Source: Pomphorhynchus laevis (Eukaryota; Acanthocephala; Palaeacanthocephala; Echinorhynchida; Pomphorhynchidae). From it: a DNA stretch of 64,000 nucleotides. The stretch's first letter is position 1, and every line of letters starts with the position of its first letter. The position numbers and the translations under genes were made by a program. Below are positions 10,480-21,717 of this stretch, piece by piece. Location of the stretch: NCBI GenBank assembly GCA_012934845.2, contig WNNJ02000487.1, forward strand, positions 62,001 through 126,000, given 5' to 3'. The notes beneath the pieces are model-generated. The model was given only the letters and a program-made list of their open reading frames with translations, did not search any database and was not told the DNA's origin.

Positions 10480-13155
10480 TCACCACAGTTCATCCATTTT
10501 TGATTTACCGGTGGTTTTCGGCATCTTGGCCTTAGCCATTTCAAGTTCTCTTTGGTTGTTTTTATAGAAATGGGGAGCAAGTTCTAGTAGCCAATTTGGT
10601 TCTATTTCGATCAGTTGACGCATAAATTCCTTAGTAGTATTGACCACTTCATGAAATAATACCCACTTTGGCAATTGATCACCAAGACAAGAACTTGGAT
10701 GTATGAATACTGAACGACCTTGTCTAATTGTCCGATACTGTCCGTTCTTGCTAATTCTTGCAGTATTGTAAAAATAGCCGGTCGTTATAACCTTGCGTAT
10801 TGATAGACTAGGATCAAAGTTATGATCAACTGCATTAGAATGTGATTTAATGCTGATCATTTCCATTTCAACACGATCCGTTAGCAAGTTTACCAATTGT
10901 TCACGAACATCTCTTGCTCTTCGTAAGGAACGATATTGAATGAAATTTTCATAACACCACTGAACGCTGAATTCAGAATCTGCCCATTGCTGGTACACAT
11001 TTAACAGTGTCAAATGATCACCTCCTGGACGGTAAAAATTCTTGCGTGCGGTATCGGCCAGTTTGGCTTTGTCTCTCGGTCGGAAAAATATAGATCCACT
11101 GTTCACCGACAGCATTGCTGCGATTGTTGTGATCTCATCGGAGCAGCGAAATTCTTCAGAAGCAAGTATGGACCGGGCCATTTGAGGATCTGTGGGAATT
11201 TCAGCCATTCTCCTGCCCAGTCTGGTAAGCTCTGCTCGATGGTTTAAAGAACCTAGTGCGTATAATTGTTCCAGTGCAAGCGTTAAGGCCTCAGTCGATG
11301 GAGCATCCATATAATCAAAATGAAGCAAATCGTCAATTCCGATACATTTAAGCATTAACACGACACTGCACAGGTTTGTTCTTTGAATTTCTGGTATAGT
11401 ACACGGATCTAACTCTCGTTCATATGATTCTGCTGTATACAGGCGAAAGCATTTACCGGCAGATACTCGACCGGCTCTGCCGGCTCTCTGATTTGCGCTT
11501 GCTTTAGATATACGAGTTACAGTCAACGCTTCAATTCCCGATCGAGCATTGAACGTTTTTTGTTTACAGAATCCAGGATCAATAACATAAACAATTCCTT
11601 CAATTGTCAACGATGTCTCTGCTATATTAGTAGCAAGAACAACTTTGCGAGATCCCCTTGGTGTAGGCTCGAAAATTTTACTCTGTAATTCTGAAGGCAA
11701 TGTAGAATATACCGGAATTACTATTAGTTCGGAAATCTTTGAACTTAAACGCCTGATTTTCTCTTGTAAAATTTCGTATGATGTTTCAATTTCATCCTGT
11801 CCAGTAAGAAATACTAACACATCCCCTGGAGGTTGGGTAACATGAATTTGTAAAATGGTGGTAATTGTTGCATCGATGTAGTCTGGCTCTGGAGTTTGGG
11901 TGTAATATATATCCACAGGAAATCGCCGTCCTGGTATTCGAAATATGGGAGCATTATCGAAAAATTCGGAAAACTTCTCACTGTTCATAGTAGCGCTTGA
12001 TATAATCAGTTTCAGATCAGGTCTAAACCTGGCAACATCCTTAACAAGTCCCAATAAAACGTCGGTATGTAAAGTGCGTTCATGAGCTTCGTCAATAATA
12101 ATTACAGAAAAAGATTTTAGATCAGGCTCTTTTAAAAATTCGCGAAGTAAAATTCCATCAGTCATGTACAAAATTTTTGTCCGTTCTGAGGTGCAGTCTT
12201 CGAATCGTATCGTGTAACCCACCACCCCTCCAACTTTAGAATTCATCTCTTTCGCTACTCTTGCGGCTACGCTCATTGCCGCAATTCGTCTTGGTTGGGT
12301 ACATCCGATTTTTAGCGATTTAGTGTAGCCTGATTCATGTAGATATTGAGGTAGTTGAGTTGTTTTCCCACTACCCGTCTCACCTTCTACAATGAGAATC
12401 TGAAATTTAGCAAGTGCGTCGAGTAGATCCTTGCGATACTCAAATATAGGTAGGCTTTTCCTTGTTTCCTGCAGAGATTTGCGTTCTTGTTGTCTGAGAA
12501 ACTTCTCATATGTCTTTTCATTTTTAAGTTTATTTTGTTTGCTATCTAAAGCGGCAGATTTCTTGCATATAAATTCAATGCGATCGTCCAAAATAAGTTC
12601 ATATTTATTTTGACTAACTCTATCTCTGGCTCCAAATTTCAAAACAGCTTGATTTACCTTACCTTCTTCAAAATCATGCATATCCGACGGTCCTCTTTTA
12701 AGAAGATCTGATTTATCTTCACTGTTTTGCTGATCGATTACACCTTTCTCGGTGGGCACATGATACCTTGATTCACTTATCTTTTCTCTAGCTTCTTTAT
12801 ACTTAAGAGCCAAATCAAGAGCTTGTTTATCGAATTCGAGGCGGCGGAGCTCAGCATTTGTTAGGTGCACGTCGTGGAAAAAATCCTCCTCGTCGTGTAT
12901 GGCAGCTTCAAGATCTTCAATTTTGTCGATTTCTCGCTTTTTCAAATAAGTACGACGACTCTTTTTCCGTAATTCTTCGATAGACTCTGTCGGATCAGAT
13001 GAAGTCCGCTTTACAGCATGACTATGTTCGGATCGATCATCAAGATATCGAGTTTTAGCTTGATCTCTTTCATCTAAACGTCTGACGAAATCGTCTCTTT
13101 CCTTAATATCTTTAAGACGTTCTTCTTCGAGAGTTTTATTTTGGTCGTCTGCCAT
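10480..13155 (-). CDS. DHX16: DEAH-box pre-mRNA splicing helicase DHX16 (Prp2)
   Basis: An intact, intronless 891-residue protein. It is the ATP-dependent RNA helicase that remodels the spliceosome before the first catalytic step. Order: charged N-terminal region (about 1-220), then the helicase core with motif I GETGSGKTT, motif Ia TQPRRIAA, motif II DEAHERT, motif III SAT, motif V TNIAETSLTI and motif VI QRAGRAGR, followed by winged-helix/ratchet and OB-fold regions. The end, AKAKMPKTTGKSKMDELW, resembles the DHX16 tail (KKMPKKIGKTREELG), which separates it from DHX8/15/38. Vertebrate DHX16 is about 1041 residues; the shortening is in the N-terminal region. The ATG at 13155 is the first in the open frame. 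Confidence 0.93.
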   Translation of the reverse strand: MADDQNKTLEEERLKDIKERDDFVRRLDERDQAKTRYLDDRSEHSHAVKRTSSDPTESIEELRKKSRRTYLKKREIDKIEDLEAAIHDEEDFFHDVHLTNAELRRLEFDKQALDLALKYKEAREKISESRYHVPTEKGVIDQQNSEDKSDLLKRGPSDMHDFEEGKVNQAVLKFGARDRVSQNKYELILDDRIEFICKKSAALDSKQNKLKNEKTYEKFLRQQERKSLQETRKSLPIFEYRKDLLDALAKFQILIVEGETGSGKTTQLPQYLHESGYTKSLKIGCTQPRRIAAMSVAARVAKEMNSKVGGVVGYTIRFEDCTSERTKILYMTDGILLREFLKEPDLKSFSVIIIDEAHERTLHTDVLLGLVKDVARFRPDLKLIISSATMNSEKFSEFFDNAPIFRIPGRRFPVDIYYTQTPEPDYIDATITTILQIHVTQPPGDVLVFLTGQDEIETSYEILQEKIRRLSSKISELIVIPVYSTLPSELQSKIFEPTPRGSRKVVLATNIAETSLTIEGIVYVIDPGFCKQKTFNARSGIEALTVTRISKASANQRAGRAGRVSAGKCFRLYTAESYERELDPCTIPEIQRTNLCSVVLMLKCIGIDDLLHFDYMDAPSTEALTLALEQLYALGSLNHRAELTRLGRRMAEIPTDPQMARSILASEEFRCSDEITTIAAMLSVNSGSIFFRPRDKAKLADTARKNFYRPGGDHLTLLNVYQQWADSEFSVQWCYENFIQYRSLRRARDVREQLVNLLTDRVEMEMISIKSHSNAVDHNFDPSLSIRKVITTGYFYNTARISKNGQYRTIRQGRSVFIHPSSCLGDQLPKWVLFHEVVNTTKEFMRQLIEIEPNWLLELAPHFYKNNQRELEMAKAKMPKTTGKSKMDELW

Positions 13156-13580
13156 TTAAATGTTTTGAAAACTGAAAATACCTCTATTAAGTTGTTAAAC
13201 TCATGATTTTATACATCTACAAAATGAATTTATGAATAGCACTTTTTCAATTATCTTTGTTAAAAACAAGATGTTAAAAAATTAAAATTAGTTTTTGAAA
13301 ATTTAGTTTTCTAAACGAGAATGGATGAAATGAAAGTGTAGATATGTAAAGATAATATATATTGTGTTATTATATATTATTATATAATATAATATATTAT
13401 TATATAATTTTATATAACGTGTTATATATAAGCTTACCATCTTATATATACCTGACAGTTTAATTATTTAAAAATTAAATATTAAAAAATTATTATGAAA
13501 AATCTTCATAATATTTTGGTGTATACCGTTGATAATCAACGGTATACAATTTGTTCACGATGATCTGATCATATATATGA
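13156..13580. other. Upstream flank of DHX16
   Basis: AT-rich region with long runs of TATA-type sequence around 13355-13430. No gene or element; a promoter is expected here but no specific motif can be defended. Confidence 0.4.
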
Positions 13581-13582
13581 TC

Positions 13583-13584
13583 TG

Positions 13585-13676
<92 letters not shown>
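13583..13676. repeat. (TA)n microsatellite
   Basis: About 45 uninterrupted TA dinucleotides. Such tracts vary in length and may be mis-sized in assembly. Confidence 0.95.
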
Positions 13677-13678
<2 letters not shown>

Positions 13679-13774
13679 AACACAGGTATACAAACTCAAA
13701 ATATATTATATGTATTAAAGATAATGCATATATAATACTAGACATTTATTTTTCCAATATATAATACATGTAGA

Positions 13775-14008
13775 AAGCCAATTGCCGAGCAAAAAACAGA
13801 TAGTTTGGATTTATTAAGATTTCGGTAATCGCCTGCTACCATCATTCTTGTAAAAAGCCATTTTGTCGCACAAAAACAGATAGTTCGGATTTATTAAGCT
13901 CTTGGTAATCGCCTATTATTATCATGATAGTAACAGGCGATTACCGAAAGATTAGTAAATTGAAATTATCTGATTTTGTGCGGCAAAATGCCTTTCTATA
14001 AGAATTAT
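13775..14008. mobile_element. Palindromic MITE (family 3) plus a half copy
   Basis: Arms of about 75 bp (13850-13926 and 13930-14007) face each other around ATCATGAT: AAGCCATTTTGTCGCACAAA and GGTAATCGCC on the left, GGCGATTACC and GTGCGGCAAAATGCC on the right. A diverged direct half copy (13775-13845, AAGCCAATTGCCGAGC ... GGTAATCGCC) precedes it. No coding capacity; superfamily unknown. Confidence 0.7.
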
Positions 14009-14985
14009 CAAACTTCCAGCACAACTTGCAATCAATCATATACTATATGTATTAGAATTATATTATACAATAATACTATATGTATTAGAATTTAGATTAA
14101 AGGTGATCATGAGGAACTTATATGGTATCAACTTTTATGGTACCAAAGTGGCAGATTGAGGCAATTTTATATCTAAAAATCAACGAATGCAAAATTGAAT
14201 GGTAAATGTAAAATTAAAATGGTGGACACAGCCAAAGCCATATGCCTAAAAAGTCAATACTTTATTAATTTTATTGGCCAATAATTCAGTACGGAAGATT
14301 GACCATCTAATGAGAAGTTGAAGCACACAGTGCAAAAGATTACATGGCGAAGACAACACAACTTGAATGAAACATAATCTGTCTTTACAATGCAGAGGTC
14401 ATCGCAAAGAATCTCACTCAGATCATTATAATGATATACTGTTTCTATTATTTTTTAGTTAATTATGTACTCAGCGATATAATGCGATTAATCAATATCC
14501 ATATTGTAGCGTTTAAATGAAGCGATATAATGAAATGCAATTTTAAAGAATCAGCTGGCAAGGTGCTCAAATTATCATTCCGCAATTACCGGCATGCTGT
14601 TCAGTTTGCCAAACAGTTAAACTTTTTAGCCCAATGTGAACTTTTATTTTAAACCACAAATTCGCAACTTATCGTACTAATTATAGTCGCAAATTACACA
14701 GAAAATGGATATGGCTAGTGAAATCATTCACATCACGTTACTATGTGTGCTGTGAAGTATTAAAACGAGAAAAACGGAAAAGACCAGAAGCACAAATCCT
14801 GAGATAATTAAATAAAATTATATTTGTATAATTAAATGTATTAATAAAATTAATGTTTATTAATCAATAGTTGCAAAATCATCGATATTGTTTTTGTTTC
14901 TTTAATGATTGCCAGCAAGTGCGCAAGTGAGGTTAATTTATTCCAATAATAAATTAGAATAAATTTATTCCAATTTAAATGATTT
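14009..14985. other. Gene-free region
   Basis: AT-rich sequence between the MITE and the first LINE. Nothing recognisable on either strand. Confidence 0.4.
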
Positions 14986-15567
14986 ATGCCAATAATAAAT
15001 GATGTTGCACCTCTTCGCCGTGCAACATCAATGCCAATGATTATTCGTCATTTCTCCAGACTAAAGTATCCACGTTGCTATCTCACACCCCGGTCTCCAT
15101 CCTATCGCACTCTGCTTCCGGAACTCTTTCATCTTCTCCCTGTCTCACCTACAGAAGTATCATATGTCCTCATGTCCTTGCCCAACAAAACCTCACCTGC
15201 CGATCCCCTGCCTACTCACATATTAAAATCTATATGCTCATCGATATCCCCATTTCTCACAACCTTGTCTAACTCGTCCATCCGCAGTCGTATCTTCTTT
15301 TCACACTGGAAATCCGCAATCGTTCGTCCCCTCCTTAAGAAACAATCGCTCGACCCCTCCCTTCCTTCTAGCTATCGCCCCATTTCACTACTCCCTACTC
15401 TTTCTAAGCTCTTAGAACGCCTCATCTTAATACAGATCAACGCTTATCTCTCCTCATCTAATCTGTACCCTCCTTCTCAATCCACTTTCCGCTCTAATCA
15501 CTCAACAGAAGTGGCCTGCGTGAAAGTTTACAACAACTTACTCATTTCTCGAGACAAGGCTCTATAA
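14986..15567 (+). mobile_element. CR1/L2-like LINE copy A, left part
   Basis: An open frame with the front of a reverse transcriptase: SLPNKTSPADPLP, then SAIVRPLLKK and SSYRPISLLPTLSKLLERL (RT motifs 1-2). It stops at SRDKAL, where an opposite-strand copy of the same family is inserted; the reading resumes at about 17434. The N-terminal endonuclease is missing, so the copy is 5'-truncated. It is richer in C than the AT-rich host sequence. Placement in the CR1/L2 group rests on general RT similarity. Confidence 0.8.
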
Positions 15568-17433
15568 TAATACAATAATTTATTTAACGTGGCAAATGCG
15601 TGCAAAATGCACGCTTACATGACCACAAACAAACAAAAAAAGAACATCAAAGGTCACAGGTAATTAGTTAATTGTTGAAATAAAATTGGATTTGGCGTTT
15701 GAAGTACGGCATATATGTTGATCGGCGGATATGAATAGGCAGTTGATTCCACGATAGAGGAGCAGCCACAATGAAGGAGCGAAGTCTAAAGGAGGTAGAG
15801 TAGTTTGGGACATGTAAAAGAAGGGAATTACGGGAACGCAGAGCACAATACACAGTACGAGAATTGTCGAGAAAAGGAAGGTTGAGAAATGAAGGGGTAT
15901 GAGAAGTTATAAGGCGAAAAGCAATGATAAGAAGACGAATTTGAACACGACAATAAATGGTAGGCCAATCAAGAGAAACAAGATAGTGAGGATGTATGAT
16001 CAAAACGACGAAGACAAAGGAGAACTCGGATGGCAGCGTTGATGATGCGTTGTAAAGGAAGAAGAGTGGATTTAGGTGAGTTGGAAAATAGACTAAGACA
16101 GTAATCGAGTCTTGAGAAAAGAAGAGAAGATATTAGAGTCATACAAGGGAAATCGATCAATCTATGAACTTGACGGAGATTGCGGAGTATCAAGGTAGAT
16201 GAGCGTACTTTATCACTAACGAAAGGTTTAAGTGAAAGTCGGTTGTCGAAATGAAAGCCTAGGAAAACGAGATTATTAACGAAAGGAAGAATTGTAGAAT
16301 TTAGTGATACGGAAGGAGGTTCTACGCCGAAGCTTCGAGGTAGGATCCACATAATTTTAGATTTATCAGGATTCAGAGAAAGGCGAAGGGAAGAAAGATG
16401 ATTGGAAATTGAGACAAGACAGCTGGAAACAGAAACACTAAGATCATGAATACGATAAGCAGGTGCGTGAGCATATATGAGAATGTCATCAGCATATTGC
16501 ATAACATGGAAGTTAAATTTATGAGAAATCGAAGACAAGTCACCGAGAAGAAGAGAGAAAAGCATAGGGCCTAATACATAGCCTTGTGGAACACCGGTCG
16601 GGATGGATGAAGGATGGGAGAGAGAAGAATTAGAATAGATGCGAAATGTACGGTTTGACAGATATGAAGAAAACCATGATACAGTGGGTAAAGAGAAGCC
16701 ATAATCATGACGAAGGCGATGTAGAAGAATCGAGTGATCGACGATGTCAAAAGCAGACGATAGATCAAGAGAAACTATGACACTACATAATTTATGATCG
16801 TGCGATATGAGTAAGTCGTTATAAACTTTAAGACAGGCAATTTCAGTAGAGTGATTAGAGCGAAAAGCGGCTTGGAAGGGAGGAAACAAGTTAGAGGAAA
16901 AGAGATATGTATTAACTTGCTTGAGAACGAGACGCTCAAGGATTTTAGAGAGGGTTTGGAGAAGTGAGATTGGACGGTACGAAGATGGTAGTGAAGAGTC
17001 GAGAGATTGCTTTTTGATGAGAGGACGAACAGTGGCGCATTTCCAGATGGAAGGAAATGTACGGCTACGGATGAACGAGTTGAACAATGTGGTTAGGAAG
17101 GGTGAGATAGAGGAGCAGATATTTTTAAGCAAGTGAGTTGGAATTGGGTCAGAAGGAGAGGTTTTATTAGGTAATGACAGCCGAACCGAAGAAACTTCAT
17201 CAGACGAAACGGGAAGAAGGTGGAATAGTTCTGGAGGGAAATATTTAAAGAGAAGAGTGGGTACAAGGGGGCTACGGGTAGTAGGGAAAGTAAATTAGAT
17301 AGCTTAGTTTGTAGATAAGAAGAAAATTCATCAGGATTTATATTACGAGAAGTAGATGATCGTGAAAGAATTGAGTTTAAGATTTTCCAATGAGATTTAG
17401 AGTTGGAAGATGACTCGAGTTGATTGTGTTCTT
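15568..17433 (-). mobile_element. CR1/L2-like LINE copy B, nested in copy A
   Basis: A minus-strand element whose 3' tail (GCCACGTTAAATAAATTA, complement of 15571-15590) sits at the left junction. The main open frame, 15969-17132 (387 residues), carries RT motifs YRPISLL, SLDLSSAFDIVDH, GVPQG, QYADDILIYAH and LGFHF; the end of the protein continues in another frame at 15668-16003, so there is at least one frameshift. Additional weakly coding RT-linker sequence runs to about 17430. It lacks the endonuclease and is 5'-truncated. The insertion splits the RT of copy A. Confidence 0.85.
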
Positions 17434-18622
17434 CCTCGACCTCTCATCTGCCTACGACATTGTCGACCACTCTGTACTCCTTTCTCGCCTTCGTTATGAT
17501 TACGACTTTTCTTTCTCCTTCGTAGCATGGTTTGCCTCATATCTATCCTATCGTTCCTTTCGCGTCTGTTCTAATTCATAATCCTTCCCTAACATCCCTA
17601 TTTTTTGCGGGGTCCCACAAGGTTCAGTCCTAGGTCCCCTGCTTTTCTCTCTTCTGCTTGGCGATCTCTCTCCGTTTATAAAACCTTACTCCTTTAACGT
17701 CATACAATACGCCGATGACATCCTCATCTATGCTCATGCCACCCGCACATCGCATACACGATATCGGCATTTCTGCCTCCAACTGTCTTTCTTCTATCTA
17801 CAAACGTCTCTCCAATCTCCATCTCGTTATAAACCCCGAAAAGTCTAAAATAATGTGGATCTTCCCCCGTAAACCAAACATATCTCCTCCCACTGTATAT
17901 TTTGCCTCATCGATCATCCCCATAGTCCACAATCTCACTTTCTTAGGCTTCTATTTCGATGATCACCTTTCCCTTAAGGCCTTCGTCCGTGACAAGGTCC
18001 GCTCATCTAACTTAATTCTCCGTGACATCCGCCGTATCCGCCCCCTTATCGACTTCCGTTCTTGTATGTCTCTTCTTTCATCGCTTCTTTTCCCTAAAAT
18101 CGATTACTGCCTTAGCCTTTTCGCTAATTCTCCAAAATCCATCATCCTATCCCTACAACGAATAATCAACACCGCCGTTCGAGTGCTCTTTCGTCTCCGT
18201 CACTTCGACCACACATCCACATATTTTGCCCAACTCTCCTGGCCCACCATCCACATCCGCATCAAACTCCGCCTTCTTCTCGTTACTTTTCGTCTAATCG
18301 CTGTCGGCTTCCCATCGTTCATCAACCTTCCTTTCTTAGACGATACTCGCCCTACCTCGCTATCATTTCGTTCCTGTCATACCCTCTTACTCCATGTTCC
18401 TAATTACTCCAAAAACTACGGTCTCCGATTCTTCCTCGTCGCCGCCTCACTCGCCTGGAATCAACTCACTCTCGACGTCCGCCACGCTCCTCCTTTATCA
18501 CATTCAAACACCTCCTCCGTTCACACCTTCTCGACACCTGATTTACAGTTTAGTTTTGTTGTGGTTTTGTTAGCGTGCGCTGGCACGCATTTGCCACGTT
18601 AAAATAAATCTTTTTTTTAAAT
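17434..18622 (+). mobile_element. CR1/L2-like LINE copy A, right part
   Basis: Resumes with FLDLSSAYDIVDH-type sequence and GVPQGS, QYADD, followed by an open frame at 17715-18602 (295 residues) through the RT thumb and C-terminal region. It ends in the family's 3' tail: GCGTGCGCTGGCACGC (a perfect-arm hairpin), CATTTGCCACGTTAAA, then a T-rich end. One in-frame stop interrupts the RT near 17580. Confidence 0.8.
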
Positions 18623-18715
18623 AAGTCAAAGCGTGAAGTTAAAGAAACTGTGCAAAAGTAACATTGACAAATTCCTCTGTTAAATCAAAATGCTCTACAT
18701 GTTAGATAAAGGAGG

Positions 18716-18866
18716 GAACGCGTGCCGCACTCCCTCCTTTATCACATTCAAACATCTTCTCCGTTCAAACCTTCTCGACACATGATTTACATTTTTGTTT
18801 TGTTGTGGTCATGTAAGCGTGCGCTGGCACGCATTTGCCACGTTAAATAAATCTTTTTTATGTATT
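18716..18866 (+). mobile_element. CR1/L2-like LINE 3' end fragment
   Basis: A 5'-truncated copy of the same family: TTATCACATTCAAACATCTT through the hairpin GCGTGCGCTGGCACGC and CACGTTAAATAAATC. It repeats the last about 140 bp of copy A, 240 bp further on. No open frame. Confidence 0.8.
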
Positions 18867-19810
18867 GATTGATACGGTCGATAAAAGATTAATGGATAAA
18901 AAATAATACTTTGATATTAACTATTAAAATTTATAACATTTAAAAAATAAAATATTCCTAAATTTCATTTACAAATATTCATTCAGTATTTTATTAACAA
19001 TCTTATCTTCCCGTGTAAATTATTAAATTATCAAATTATTTATGTAAGACTAAATCTTTCTTTTAGCTCAAAGGAAAATAGACGTTTGTTTAAAGGAAAA
19101 ACGAAGGTCGATTATGGAACCAAATAATATTATAATTATAATAATATCAAGTACAATAAAGTACAAAGATAAAAAATTAGTCTTTTAATATTTAATTTTA
19201 TTTAATATGATATTAATTATGTTAATATTATAATTTTATAATATAAACTATTCTTAAATTTCATCTGTTCAATATCCAGTACCATAAATATTATTAAGTG
19301 TGCATTTACATTAGAACATTTAACACGTAATTCAGTAAGAGTTCAAATTGCCGTGTTGCCATACGAATTTCAAATCCATTAGAAATTGAATATCCATTCA
19401 ATCCCGGATTGAATATTGTATTGTAGGCGAGATTGTATTGTAGGCGAGAGTACTCGCCTACAATAACTGATTTAAATCTATCACGATCAATACGTAGCTT
19501 AGGACCTTATCCAGTTAGACTAGTGGCGTTGGGTATAAGATCTATTGAATGCGATCTGTTGATTGCAAATCTTACACTAGTGTAGATGTCGCTGCGCGTG
19601 CCTAACCATCCGTGTAACTAGCTGTTCTGTCTTCGTGAATACTCAATGTTACGTGGACACGATCTATGTTTGAAGCATCGCTCAAAGCATCGAACAAATT
19701 GCCCGACAGTGATGGATCGCGTCTGTAAACGATGGAATGGATTATCACCTGGTGTGATCAACAGCTCTTCTGCTGTGCAATTCATAGAACGCTAAAAGCC
19801 TAATTCATAG
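18867..19810. other. Gene-free region
   Basis: AT-rich sequence with a less AT-rich stretch (19490-19720) without recognised coding or RNA content. A small direct repeat, ATTCATAGAACGC, occurs at about 19781 and 19802. Confidence 0.4.
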
Positions 19811-19814
19811 AACG

Positions 19815-20398
19815 CACAAAGGATATAATTAACACATTCAATTAACATCTTTAATATGACACGGAATATAATTTTCACGGATCTTATCTGACCTCGTGAA
19901 CTCTTGATGTTTTTTTCGTCTTTTTTGTTTTTTTTTATTCGATGTGATGCTTCCTTACGAGCTTCAGCTCCCTTGGAAGTCGACATATAATAATATAAGT
20001 ATGTATTGAAGGGAAACAATATATTACAAGATGTCAAACCATGGGGCACGGTGCAAGCGACCGTGTGGGTGAGGCTTGAAGGTCAAGAGAAGATCGAGAA
20101 TGGATATGAGTTCAGAGCCGAAAAGAAAGGCGAGATCGTGAGGAGAGGACTGTGTTATTGTGGGATAGTATATAGACGATTTGAGTAAGGCAGAGCGGAG
20201 AAGGGAGAGGTCAAGATTTATCCAAGGGCGACGTAGGATGGTAAGTGTTGAAGCGGGGAGTGGTTGAAAGTGAGATCAAGGGTGACGAGAAAGTGATCGC
20301 GGACAGCAATGATGTCGAGTACCTCACAAAGGATATAATTAACACATTCAATTAACATCTTTAATATGACACGGAATATAATTTTCACGGATCTTATC
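19815..20398. repeat. Identical 74-bp direct repeats flanking a LINE fragment
   Basis: The sequence starting CACAAAGGATATAATTAACA and ending TTTTCACGGATCTTATC is present at 19815-19888 and 20325-20398, with no differences seen, 510 bp apart. The spacer has a T-rich stretch and the LINE fragment at 20040-20324. This could be a segmental tandem duplication or an unusually long target-site duplication. Confidence 0.85.
20040..20324 (-). mobile_element. LINE endonuclease/linker fragment
   Basis: On the minus strand the sequence reads VRDHFLVTLDLTFNHSPLQH and onward, resembling the end of the apurinic-type endonuclease domain (SDH-hhh-hTL) and linker of a LINE, probably the CR1/L2-like family next door. 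It is not AT-rich like its surroundings. Stops interrupt it; it is a fragment only. Confidence 0.5.
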
Positions 20399-21717
20399 GT
20401 GCTAACCGTGCATCGATAATCGAAAAATCGTTTGAGGCATAACGAATGTTTCCTAATTATCGGTTGCAGTTTCGCAGGAGTTTGAACTAACTCAGTATAT
20501 AACAAACTAACCTTGTTAATTTTATCGTTTTAATTTGAATATGGAATATTCAAGATTTTATATTTTATTTCATTATAATATGGTCAAGGGATGCAAACGT
20601 ACTTGGAAGATCAAGTTCAAGCATAAGTTCTTGACATAATGGGGAGGGTTCGTCTAAGATACGTGCTAAAATTTAGGAAGATGTTTTCTGCGAAAGCCAA
20701 TATATAGATAATAATATCTCGATATAGATAATAACAATTATTATTTATTTTGCGGAAAGTATTTTTATTTTTAATAATTCTGTTATTGAGTAAATATTCA
20801 GTGGTACATTTATAATTAAATGTATAATTAGTCGATTTTGGTATTTCCCCCTGATAAAAATATATTTTCGTGTTGAATCTAGGCTGCGTTTTTCAAAACT
20901 CAAATATTTAAAAGTTAACGCTTCATTGAAGAATTAAAATTATTTGGTTGATAAATTTCTTAGCGAAGTTACATGTTATGATCGACCAGCTTTCCCAGTT
21001 TATTGTCTTTCCATTTACATAAAAGAAAAAATCAGTAAATGGCTTCCTTGATATGACTTTGTTTAATACAATATGGCTTAAAAAACATTAAATTTTGATC
21101 GAAGGTCATTTGCATTTTAGAGTACGTTCTACAACGTAGTTTTAATTGAAGAGAAGATCCTGGCTTGGACATTACGCCGTTGCCAAATTAATTTTGAATT
21201 CGATTGATACATGAAACAATTATAGGAAAACCAAAAATACGGTATTTTATGAATGAAGTCGGTTTAATAGTCTCATTATTAGTCACATTAATAGTCTTAT
21301 TAATAAGACTATTAAGTCATATTAACACTATTAAGTCTTATTAATAAGTCTCAAATTATTAGTCTTATTAATAGTCAAATTATTTCCACAATTTGGAATT
21401 CTGACATGGGAATTCTGACAATTTGGAATTATGGTATACGGAAAATACCCTTAGGAATATCAACTGGTTGAAAGTTTGCTAGAATGAATATGAAGTACAT
21501 AAATGTCCCGACTTTAATTGTGCACTATCATGAAGGTATTAAGAGGAAAAGTTATAATTTCAGTAGAAAAAATATATTAATGTAGAAATATTTATGGTTT
21601 CTTAAATTGTTCACGATTCACAAACATGGAATGTGTTTCTTTTAGCATGAATGCAATACAATTTTAAGTACAAAATTAAAATATTTAAATAGTGTAATTG
21701 AATTTGTTACATTTAAG
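20399..21717. other. Gene-free region upstream of COG8
   Basis: AT-rich, with a cluster of ATTAATAGTCTTATTAATAA-type inverted and direct repeats at 21265-21385. No coding sequence or element recognised; the COG8 promoter should lie near the right end. Confidence 0.4.

Noticed and set aside
19490-19720. tRNA-derived SINE head
   Set aside because: Some GTTAGACTAGTGGCG-type resemblance to an A box, but no B box or cloverleaf could be drawn.
19815-20398. A tiny LTR element with 74-bp LTRs
   Set aside because: Ends do not carry TG...CA, no flanking target duplication was seen, and the interior is a LINE fragment.
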